The notes under the pieces are model-generated. The model worked only from the letters and a program-made list of their open reading frames with translations. It had not been told where the DNA came from and did no database searches. Shown piece after piece: positions 8,419 to 13,857 of a stretch of 24,833 nt of DNA (position 1 is its first letter; each line of letters starts with the position of its first letter). Origin of the DNA: Stygiolobus sp037389425 (lineage in GTDB: Archaea; Thermoproteota; Thermoprotei_A; Sulfolobales; Sulfolobaceae); the NCBI RefSeq assembly GCF_037389425.1, contig NZ_JBBHKR010000048.1, positions 1 through 24,833 of the forward strand, given 5' to 3'. The position numbers and the translations under genes were made by a program.

Positions 8419-9120
8419 ATGGGAAGGCTGGAAGGAAAGAAAGTTTTTGTTGTAGGGACAAGCAAAGGACTAGGGTACGCTATAGCCTATTTTTCCTCAA
8501 GTGAAGGAGCTGAGGTTATAATAAATTCAAGGAATGAAAAGAAGCTCAAAGAGATATGCGAAAATTTACGAAACTGCAAATATGTTGTGGGAGACGTATC
8601 AACTCCGCAAAAAGCTGAAGAGACAGTGAACAAAGCGGGAGACTTCACTGATCTGGTGATAACAGTGGGCGGTTATGTAGAAGACAAAATAGATGACCTC
8701 AAGGGGTTAGACGAAATGTTGACCAATCACGTTAAGGTCCCTCTCTACGTAGTGAAGAGTTCCCTCTCTAGACTAAGGAAAGGATCTACGATAGTATTAA
8801 TTTCAGCAATAAGGGGAATATATACACCTCTACCTTTCCAACTATCTTACAGTATAGCAAAAGCTGGAATAGCAAAGGCAGTAGAGACTTTAGCCTCCGA
8901 GTTAATAGACCAAGGAATAAGAGTTGTGGGTATTGCACCAAGTGTAATAGATGGGGAATTTGTCCCAGGTAGGGATTGGAAGAAGATGAGAAGATTGGGA
9001 GACTTTAAGGCTCCGCCAGAAGACTTTGCGAAAGTTGTAGTATGGTTATTAACCGATGAGGCCGAATGGATAAATGGTGTAGTTATACCCGTAGATGGAG
9101 GGGCTAGGTTGAGAACATGA
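8419..9120 (+). CDS. short-chain dehydrogenase/reductase (SDR)
   Basis: 233 aa, a classical-size SDR. The cofactor-binding glycine motif is GTSKGLG (13-19). NSRNEKK after the second strand (Arg) suggests NADP(H) preference, as inference. The catalytic triad is visible as S129 (LISAIRG) and Y144-x3-K148 (YSIAK). The C-terminal GVVIPVDGG segment is the typical SDR ending. The NNAG-like motif appears as TVGGY. The substrate is unknown; fatty-acid or sugar oxidoreduction are common in the family. It follows the DUF255 gene by 13 nt and overlaps the next gene as ATGA. Confidence 0.93.
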   Translation: MGRLEGKKVFVVGTSKGLGYAIAYFSSSEGAEVIINSRNEKKLKEICENLRNCKYVVGDVSTPQKAEETVNKAGDFTDLVITVGGYVEDKIDDLKGLDEMLTNHVKVPLYVVKSSLSRLRKGSTIVLISAIRGIYTPLPFQLSYSIAKAGIAKAVETLASELIDQGIRVVGIAPSVIDGEFVPGRDWKKMRRLGDFKAPPEDFAKVVVWLLTDEAEWINGVVIPVDGGARLRT

Positions 9121-9773
9121 GCGAGGTTAGCTTCACATTTCGTTGCTCGGAGAGTTCGGTTGAATTCGTGTACAACTATAAGCTGATAAATCTAGAGTCT
9201 TCCCTTAGAAATAACATCAAAATAATAAAACTCCACACTAGTAGCTCTAGAGTCAGTTTTGAAAACGGTAGATTCTTCGACCCCCATAATTTGGTAGTTA
9301 AAAAAGGGAACGAGGCTGAAGAGTCCATTAAGGCAGAGCTAAAGAACGTAAGAGAAATTATCTTAGATGGTTTAACTAAAGCTTCCATAGAGTTCGACTT
9401 ACCAATATCTCTAATCAAACGTTATGTAGAAGACTTAGTGGAAAAACCTACTGCTATTAAACCTACTAGCTATTTAGACTTTGAGGTTTCAGAGCTGGAA
9501 ATAGAACTTAACAAGATCTTCTTTGATAGAAACTTAAACATGCCAGGTGATGTAATACCTCAAAGGATCCTTAGACTGTCTATAAAAACTAATAAAGGAT
9601 GTGCCAAGCTTAAGTTAAAGGAGAAATCTAACGTGACTCTGGAGTATGCTGAAGACTGCGAAACGTGGAGTGAAGACTCACTAAAGGTTCTCTCTGTACT
9701 CTCATCTCTACACCCTACTATCCTGGAAGTTAAGGAGGTAATAGATTATCTGAAAAAGATGTGCAGAGTGTAA
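9117..9773 (+). CDS. hypothetical protein coupled to the SDR gene
   Basis: 218 aa, not recognised. The start ATG overlaps the SDR stop (ATGA, 9117-9120), so translation is coupled. The sequence is soluble, rich in charged residues, with alternating beta and helical segments and no membrane helix or signal peptide. Four cysteines are present (FRCSES, KGCAKL, EDCETW, KMCRV). It is the last gene before the degenerate 9774-10516 region. Coupling suggests it works with the SDR enzyme, but no activity can be named. Confidence 0.7.
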   Translation: MSEVSFTFRCSESSVEFVYNYKLINLESSLRNNIKIIKLHTSSSRVSFENGRFFDPHNLVVKKGNEAEESIKAELKNVREIILDGLTKASIEFDLPISLIKRYVEDLVEKPTAIKPTSYLDFEVSELEIELNKIFFDRNLNMPGDVIPQRILRLSIKTNKGCAKLKLKEKSNVTLEYAEDCETWSEDSLKVLSVLSSLHPTILEVKEVIDYLKKMCRV

Positions 9774-9804
9774 GTTAGAGACTCTTCACTCTTCGCTGAC
9801 TTCC

Positions 9805-9814
9805 TTATATAAAA
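9805..9814 (+). promoter_or_regulatory. possible TATA box ahead of the first structured block
   Basis: TTATATAAAA lies 32 nt after the upstream stop codon and would start transcription near 9833-9837, inside the loop of the perfect inverted repeat at 9821-9849. It could drive the hairpin-rich RNA that follows. Position and composition only. Confidence 0.35.
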
Positions 9815-9820
9815 CATATT

Positions 9821-9849
9821 AGTCAGATCTGGGTAATACAGATCTGACT
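9821..9849. repeat. perfect 10-bp inverted repeat with 9-nt loop
   Basis: AGTCAGATCT (9821-9830) and AGATCTGACT (9840-9849) are exact reverse complements separated by GGGTAATAC. It lies at the left margin of the G+C-richer degenerate region. It could be an element terminus, the 5' stem-loop of a transcript, or a protein-binding palindrome. No T-run follows it, so it is not an obvious terminator. Confidence 0.8.
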
Positions 9850-9953
9850 GGGGTGTAGGCCGTGACGCTCCTTGGGCTTAAAGCCCGGTGGGGAGCTTGG
9901 CCGCCTCCAACTCGGACCGGAAGTTGGGCAAAAAGCCCGAATAAAACATAAGG
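9850..9953 (+). ncRNA. hairpin-rich leader upstream of IS110 remnant, possible bridge-RNA relic
   Basis: Nested complementarity: GGCC 9858-9861 with 9899-9902; GCTCC 9867-9871 with GGAGC 9892-9896; GGGC 9874-9877 with GCCC 9883-9886. Together these form an arm interrupted by internal loops. Downstream are CCAACT 9907-9912 with AGTTGG 9922-9927, a GGGC-AAAAA-GCCC hairpin (9926-9938) that competes with it, and an 8-bp pairing of 9903-9910 with 9964-9971. IS110 elements are known to encode a structured bridge RNA with internal guide loops in the non-coding end beside the transposase. Position and shape fit, but identity is inference. The upstream stem at 9821-9849 may belong to the same RNA. Confidence 0.4.
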
Positions 9954-10024
9954 GTGAGTACAATTGGAGGCCCCCAGTTGCAGGAATAGATGTATCAAAA
10001 GATAAATTAATTGTACTAAAATAA
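9954..10024 (+). pseudogene. IS110-family transposase N-terminal fragment, frameshifted and truncated
   Basis: Bases 9977-10021 translate to VAGIDVSKDKLIVLK, the opening of the IS110 DEDD domain with its first catalytic Asp, and then hit TAA (10022-10024). The likely start GTG 9954 reads MSTIGGP and is one base out of frame with this segment. Adding a single C to the C5 run at 9971-9975 would join the two, so a one-base loss in a homopolymer is the probable lesion. No further transposase sequence (remaining DED residues or the C-terminal Tnp_20-like domain) follows, so the gene lost most of its body. It cannot encode an active enzyme. Confidence 0.7.
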
Positions 10025-10097
10025 GCAGTTTAACGCTAGTAAGTAAAGCAGGTTCCATGGCGTAAGTAGTGTGGACTATGCTCGATTTTCAAGGAAA

Positions 10098-10107
10098 GTT
10101 TTTATAC
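10098..10107 (+). promoter_or_regulatory. strong-looking BRE/TATA promoter before second structured block
   Basis: GGAAA followed by GTTTTTATAC (10098-10107) resembles a strong Sulfolobales BRE-TATA promoter. It predicts initiation at about 10125-10130, right at a stem TGGAAG (10124-10129) paired with CTTCCA (10143-10148). No start codon of a credible gene lies at that point, so the promoter may serve a non-coding RNA. Confidence 0.5.
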
Positions 10108-10123
10108 TGGAAGCTCCCCACCA

Positions 10124-10400
10124 TGGAAGGGTCGAGGGTTCTCTTCCAAGGGGTTCATAGTTCCCACCATCGATTCGGGTTTACATCTCTCATCTGGTGG
10201 GCAGTCGAGTGGCTCAGAGAACCACTCCCATTTGAATATAGCATTGGGGGTGTGTGGGTATCCCCCACAGGGGGACTTTCATTGCCGAGCTCTAGTCCCT
10301 TAAGGGAGAAGGAAGATAACGGTTGCTCCTCCCACAGTCCCATTAAGCCCTCAATCGAGCTGGGGAAGAGCGTCATTAGCGTCACTAAGAGAAATTTTGG
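10124..10400 (+). ncRNA. candidate structured RNA of unknown family
   Basis: A series of perfect stems follows the promoter at 10098: TGGAAG 10124-10129 with 10143-10148; CCCACCA 10163-10169 with TGGTGGG 10195-10201; GAGTGG 10207-10212 with CCACTC 10222-10227; TGTGGG 10253-10258 with CCCACA 10264-10269; and the palindrome TCCCTTAAGGGA 10296-10307. This density and the raised G+C are typical of stable RNA in a hyperthermophile. I looked for RNase P and SRP RNA core motifs and did not find them. A frame on the plus strand (10069-10464) and one on the minus strand (10155-10403) stay open across it, so a decayed TnpB tail with its guide RNA is another possibility. The 3' end is a guess. Confidence 0.35.
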
Positions 10401-10407
10401 CAAAGAA

Positions 10408-10418
10408 GTATTTAAATA
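10408..10418 (+). promoter_or_regulatory. upstream TATA-like box before nucS
   Basis: GTATTTAAATA could start a transcript near 10440. That RNA would begin with an imperfect hairpin GGCG (10442-10445) / CGCC (10454-10457) about 60 nt ahead of nucS. It may be a second nucS promoter or belong to the remnant element. Confidence 0.35.
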
Positions 10419-10481
10419 TAAGTGGGCTATCCATCTCCGCTGGCGAAGCTTTCCGCCCCCTTAAACCCCCTTTCTTTGTAA

Positions 10482-10493
10482 CTTATTTAAATA
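10482..10493 (+). promoter_or_regulatory. TATA box for nucS
   Basis: CTTATTTAAATA is centred about 28 nt upstream of GTG 10517, the distance expected for a leaderless transcript. This supports 10517 as the nucS start over the TTG at 10499 or the long open frame back to 10397. Confidence 0.55.
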
Positions 10494-10516
10494 TTTCATT
10501 GTATGTAGGTAATACT

Positions 10517-11302
10517 GTGTATGAGGTATTACTAAATCCTAATTTTGAGGAGGCAAAGGATTTTGTTGAGAGAAATCTTAGCAGGTCACTAATTACGATT
10601 CTTGCAGAATGTGAAATATTATATGAGGGTAGAGCTTTCTCCAAAGCTTCCTCATCGAGAAGGCTTATTATAGTCAAGGCTGATGGAAGTGTTATTGTTC
10701 ACGAGGGTACTAAAAGAGAACCAATTAATTGGCAACCGCCTGGCTCAATAATAGAGGTGAGTATAGAGAGCGGAGTCTTTAGGATTAAGGCTGTAAGAAA
10801 GAGACCGAAGGAAAAACTCGAGATTTTAGCGTCTAGAGTATTTTTTATAACCTCTTCAGTAGTAGAAGAAGGGAACTTCATCCTAGTGGGAAGCGAGAAA
10901 GATGAAGTAGACTTGGTAATTTCGAAACCTGAGCTGATTGAGGAGGGATTTAAACCTTTACAAAAAGAATATAATACACCTTACGGTAAGATAGACTTGT
11001 TGGGTAAAGATAATAAAGGCAATTATATTGTCCTAGAGTTTAAACGTTCTAAGGCAACTTTGCAGGCCGTGTCACAGCTATATCGATATGTGATGTATTT
11101 TCGAGAAAGAGATCAATTAGTAAGGGGAATTCTTGTAGCTCCAGGAATTAGTGAAAACGCTTTAAACTTACTTAGCCGTCTTGGATTAGAATATGTTGAT
11201 CTACGTAATATTATTGACTTTACCAATTGTGGCAGACATATTGTTACTTTACCAAATAGTACAAGAAATCAAGCTCAAGAGATCAGTCAGAGGGGACTTT
11301 AG
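10517..11302 (+). CDS. nucS: endonuclease NucS/EndoMS (mismatch-specific, DUF91)
   Basis: 261 aa from the chosen GTG; family members are about 230-250 aa. The N-terminal dimerisation domain includes CEILYEGRA, LIIVKADGSVIVHEG and KREPINWQPPG, all strong NucS signatures. The C-terminal RecB-like nuclease domain has PELIEEGFKPL, TPYGKIDLLG (catalytic Asp) and VLEFKRSKA (catalytic Glu-x-Lys), and ends with RGILVAPGISENAL...GLEYVDL. Family knowledge: NucS/EndoMS cuts mismatched DNA with PCNA in archaea that lack MutSL. The frame is open upstream to 10397, but that part is not NucS-like and crosses the degenerate region. The last 37 codons overlap the glycosyltransferase start, and the final 30 residues or so look unlike the family, suggesting a lost or displaced stop. 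Confidence 0.92.
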   Translation: MYEVLLNPNFEEAKDFVERNLSRSLITILAECEILYEGRAFSKASSSRRLIIVKADGSVIVHEGTKREPINWQPPGSIIEVSIESGVFRIKAVRKRPKEKLEILASRVFFITSSVVEEGNFILVGSEKDEVDLVISKPELIEEGFKPLQKEYNTPYGKIDLLGKDNKGNYIVLEFKRSKATLQAVSQLYRYVMYFRERDQLVRGILVAPGISENALNLLSRLGLEYVDLRNIIDFTNCGRHIVTLPNSTRNQAQEISQRGL

Positions 11303-12230
11303 AGGAAAAGCCTCGGTAATAGTTCCCGTAAGAGGTCTTGATATAAACGCTGATAATAATGTTAAGTCCTTACTTAGTCAGGATTATGAGGATTATGAGG
11401 TTATTTATGTTGTGGATGACCTAAGAGACCCGATCGTAGACGTATTAAAGGAGCACAACGTTAAGATTGTAGTTTCCGAGGAAACTTGTTCTCGGTGTAG
11501 TGGTAAAATTAGGGCACAACTGACCGGTTTAAAATACGCTAAAGGAGATATAATCGTCTTCGCGGACTCGGATACATATTACCCTAAAAACTGGTTAAGA
11601 GAGTTGATTTCACCCTTATCAAACTATGTGGCGACTACAGTTTTCTCATGGCCTAAGCCATATAGACTCACTATAAAAAACCTAATAAGGGCGGGATTTT
11701 GGACTTTTGGCTTTGAGTCACAAGCGATTGGTGGAACTTTTCTCTGGGGAGGTTCTATGGCTTTCAGGCAGGATTTCTTTACTAGAGATGTTATCGAAGA
11801 ACTTAAGACACAGTGGTGCGACGATTGTACACTATCAAGGTTAGCAAAGGAAAGAGGTAAAATAGGTTTCGTATTTAATGCTATGCCTTTAAACGTTTTC
11901 GATGAAAAAGACTTACTCAGATGGACCAAAAGGCAGATACTAACGGTTAGGATATATTCTAATAAAGGATACAAAGGGTTCTTATTGGTAGCTTTCTTCT
12001 TCTCACTTTTTATCCTCTCGTTCTTTCTAACTCATAACGTTTTTTTCCTTACACCAATGTTAATATGGATAATAAAGAATTTAATAAGAGGAAGTTTTAC
12101 GATAGGTATCACTAGTTCTATTATACCGTCAATTATGTCGGTCCCGGCAATTTTCTTCACTTTGGCGATAGCAATATTAGCTTACAAGGAAAAGTATATA
12201 TTTTGGCGAGGCAAAGTTTACAAATTATGA
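11193..12230 (+). CDS. membrane family-2/21 glycosyltransferase
   Basis: 345 aa. An N-terminal membrane helix (about 1-22) precedes the GT-A domain starting KASVIVPVRGLD. VVDDLRD, FADSDTYY (DxD-type metal site) and QWCDDCTLS (DD, likely catalytic base) follow in order, and then RWTKRQI, the RW motif of ceramide-glucosyltransferase-like enzymes. Three or so membrane helices lie at about 260-335. Such enzymes transfer a sugar from a nucleotide donor to a lipid carrier or lipid at the inner membrane face. The acceptor is unknown. The ATG at 11193 lies 110 nt inside nucS in another frame; this start is needed to include the N-terminal helix. It overlaps the next gene as ATGA. Confidence 0.88.
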   Translation: MLIYVILLTLPIVADILLLYQIVQEIKLKRSVRGDFRGKASVIVPVRGLDINADNNVKSLLSQDYEDYEVIYVVDDLRDPIVDVLKEHNVKIVVSEETCSRCSGKIRAQLTGLKYAKGDIIVFADSDTYYPKNWLRELISPLSNYVATTVFSWPKPYRLTIKNLIRAGFWTFGFESQAIGGTFLWGGSMAFRQDFFTRDVIEELKTQWCDDCTLSRLAKERGKIGFVFNAMPLNVFDEKDLLRWTKRQILTVRIYSNKGYKGFLLVAFFFSLFILSFFLTHNVFFLTPMLIWIIKNLIRGSFTIGITSSIIPSIMSVPAIFFTLAIAILAYKEKYIFWRGKVYKL

Positions 12231-12652
12231 TTAAGTGGAAAATTATATTACTGATATCAATTCTCTTGCTGATAATTGGTATCGGAGTTGGTGACTATCT
12301 TATTTATCATTATGAAGAAAAAATTACAGTACCTCCTAACTCCTCAGTAGTAGTGACAAGTGCTGATATGCTAGTCCAAGGACAGCCTCCTGCTCTTGCT
12401 CCTGCTAACCTTCAAGAAGTAGGTAAGGTTCAAAACAACAATCAAGTAGACAATATTTATAGCGTATCACAAGCTACAATAACTAATACACATACAACGT
12501 CATTTACAGTATTACTAATTCATACTTCCGTGTTATTAGAGGCGGATTTTATCATACTAGGAGTTGGGTTACTACTTTTCATAATCTCTGCATTAGGTCT
12601 AGTTTACGTTAAGTTTGTGAAAAAGACTAGCTCTAACAATTTTAAGTTATGA
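12227..12652 (+). CDS. small membrane protein, two helices with extracytoplasmic loop
   Basis: 141 aa, unknown family. The ATG at 12227 overlaps the glycosyltransferase stop (ATGA, 12227-12230). The frame is open upstream, but the coupled start is the natural one and puts a charged MIKWK directly before a membrane helix (about 5-25). A loop of about 80 residues with the Pro/Ala-rich QGQPPALAPANLQ and sequon NSS follows, then a second helix (about 108-130) and the basic tail KFVKKTSSN. Coupling suggests partnership with the glycosyltransferase. It is convergent with the segB-like gene across 25 nt. Confidence 0.72.
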   Translation: MIKWKIILLISILLLIIGIGVGDYLIYHYEEKITVPPNSSVVVTSADMLVQGQPPALAPANLQEVGKVQNNNQVDNIYSVSQATITNTHTTSFTVLLIHTSVLLEADFIILGVGLLLFIISALGLVYVKFVKKTSSNNFKL

Positions 12653-12677
12653 ATAAGTGTTGAGGCATGAAATACCC

Positions 12678-13103
12678 TTAAATTTTCTTTTCTTCTTTAG
12701 CTAATTCCGTTGCAATTTTAAATAGTTCAGGATACATTTCACTTAGACCTTTCTCTAGGGCTTCTTTAGCTACTTTGCTCATTTTAAAGCTAGGTACCGT
12801 GTGATAGAGATACTGAAGCACTAAAAATGCCTGATAGCTCCATACACCAATCTTAGGATCCTTTTGAATGAACTCTTTCATTTTCTCCTTTATTACAAGC
12901 GATTTATCCTTCTCGGATTTTACATCTGGAGACTTGTCTTCCTTGTTGGAACTATTTAATTCTTTTGTAGAGTTTCCTTCTATTTTACTTATATCTTTTG
13001 TCTCAACAAGTTGTTTAACCTCGGTTTCAGAATTTTCTTTTTTTACCTCATTGCTCTCAACGTCACTTTTTTTTCTTTTTATTATGAGATCTAACTCACT
13101 CAT
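12678..13103 (-). CDS. segB: SegB-like DNA-binding partner of SegA
   Basis: 141 aa. Residues 1 to about 75 are very rich in Lys, Glu and Ser and look disordered. Residues about 80-140 give a strand-helix-helix pattern (KIGVWS; YQAFLVLQYLYHTV; MSKVAKEALEKGLSEM) compatible with a ribbon-helix-helix DNA-binding domain. Start: ATG 13103 overlaps the segA stop as TGATG; a GTG one codon upstream (13106) is possible. In Sulfolobales, SegB is a ribbon-helix-helix protein that binds chromosomal sites and works with the ParA-type ATPase SegA. The name is inferred from gene order and fold pattern. It is somewhat longer than the S. solfataricus SegB I remember (about 109 aa), because of its N-terminus. 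Confidence 0.6.
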   Translation of the reverse strand: MSELDLIIKRKKSDVESNEVKKENSETEVKQLVETKDISKIEGNSTKELNSSNKEDKSPDVKSEKDKSLVIKEKMKEFIQKDPKIGVWSYQAFLVLQYLYHTVPSFKMSKVAKEALEKGLSEMYPELFKIATELAKEEKKI

Positions 13104-13762
13104 CACTCGATCACCATCTTAGCTAACTTTTCGTAAAGACTTCCTAACTTAGTTTTCTTGACTCTGAACTCTTCATACCTGACTGCCGGAACGCCGAGTC
13201 TAGTGGCTTCAGAGAATAGTTTAGATTGAGGTATTGCGATATCTATACTCTTCACTGCAGAATAATCAACGTTTACAGCCTTTTTACTCATGTTAGTAAC
13301 AGCGAAGGCTTTCTTGTTAAGACTTACGAGTCTAGAGTCAAGATTTTTTGCCGCCTCGAGTACCAATGGCTGCGGGGTTATCGGCGTAACGATCTTGTCT
13401 GCCGCCATCATAGCTGATACTGACAACGTACCTAAGTTGGGAGGTGTATCTATAACTAGGTAGTCGAAAGATTCGGCTATCTTACGTAGAGTAGAGACTG
13501 TAGACTCGATATCTCCGTTAAGTTCCACCTTCAATAACCCAATGTGGGCAGGGAACATCTCAACGTTAAAAATATTTACGCTTTTACCTCCTAAGGGATA
13601 ATCTTTCTTTTCCCTTTTTATTCCGAAGGATACAGTGGCTCCTCCCTCGGGATCCAAATCTATTAACGCTGTGTTTTTTGTTTTAGCTAAAGAATAAGCG
13701 AGATTTACGGAGGTTGTAGTCTTACCGACCCCACCCTTTTGGTTAATGACTGTTATTATCAT
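13103..13762 (-). CDS. segA: ParA-family ATPase, SegA-like
   Basis: 219 aa from ATG 13762. The protein opens with the deviant Walker A NQKGGVGKTT including the signature lysine. DLDPEGG (Walker A') follows, then the Walker B-type LVIDTPPNLG, and later PITPQPLVLEAA and the VTNMSKKAV region of the fold. The frame is open to an ATG at 13858 that forms a TAATG junction with the glcF-like stop, which would add 32 residues not seen in ParA proteins. I prefer 13762 because ParA/SegA proteins normally begin just before this strand and SegA is about 220 aa. An A/T box near 13785-13795 is a weak candidate promoter. Function: ATP-dependent chromosome segregation with SegB. Confidence 0.82.
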   Translation of the reverse strand: MIITVINQKGGVGKTTTSVNLAYSLAKTKNTALIDLDPEGGATVSFGIKREKKDYPLGGKSVNIFNVEMFPAHIGLLKVELNGDIESTVSTLRKIAESFDYLVIDTPPNLGTLSVSAMMAADKIVTPITPQPLVLEAAKNLDSRLVSLNKKAFAVTNMSKKAVNVDYSAVKSIDIAIPQSKLFSEATRLGVPAVRYEEFRVKKTKLGSLYEKLAKMVIE

Positions 13763-13857
13763 GTCTAGACTCTTATCTTCACAGTCTTTAATTCCGATTC
13801 TTCTCATAATACTTCTTAGTCTAAACAGATAAGAGAAGAGTAAGGTAAAAAGACTCA

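Larger units (their letters stand above)
9821..10122 (+). mobile_element. degenerate IS110-like element remnant (boundaries uncertain)
   Basis: This groups the left inverted repeat, the structured leader and the transposase fragment. G+C is visibly higher than in the flanking genes. The right limit is set tentatively at 10122, because AAGCTCCCCACC (10111-10122) is the exact reverse complement of 9887-9898 in the leader. No target duplication is visible, and IS110 elements usually make none. Non-coding stretch 10025-10097 between the fragment and the next promoter shows nothing I recognise. Confidence 0.45.
9887..10122. repeat. 12-nt inverted pair spanning the IS110 remnant
   Basis: GGTGGGGAGCTT at 9887-9898 and AAGCTCCCCACC at 10111-10122 are perfect reverse complements, 212 nt apart. 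The match does not extend further on either side. It could be a long-range RNA stem, an element-end pairing, or a coincidence favoured by G-rich composition. Confidence 0.75.

Noticed and set aside
9907..9927. GGACCGGAAG resembling the SRP RNA helix 8 tip
   Set aside because: The surrounding stem is CCAACT/AGTTGG, and the conserved symmetric loop and GCAGC-type partner are absent.
9819..10058. Minus-strand 79-aa frame across the IS110 remnant
   Set aside because: It overlaps inverted repeats and the transposase fragment and shows no recognisable protein features.
10124..10400. RNase P RNA as identity of the second structured block
   Set aside because: The conserved GGAAA-GTC-type and ACAGAA-type core motifs are not found in the right order.
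10397..10516. N-terminal extension of nucS back to 10397
   Set aside because: The translation is not NucS-like, crosses the hairpin and both TATA boxes, and GTG 10517 fits a leaderless start.
11624..11974. 116-aa minus-strand frame inside the glycosyltransferase gene
   Set aside because: Antisense to a domain with clear catalytic motifs; no independent support.
12868..13122. 84-aa plus-strand Ser/Phe-rich frame opposite segB
   Set aside because: It mirrors the Lys/Glu-rich codons of segB; a composition artefact.
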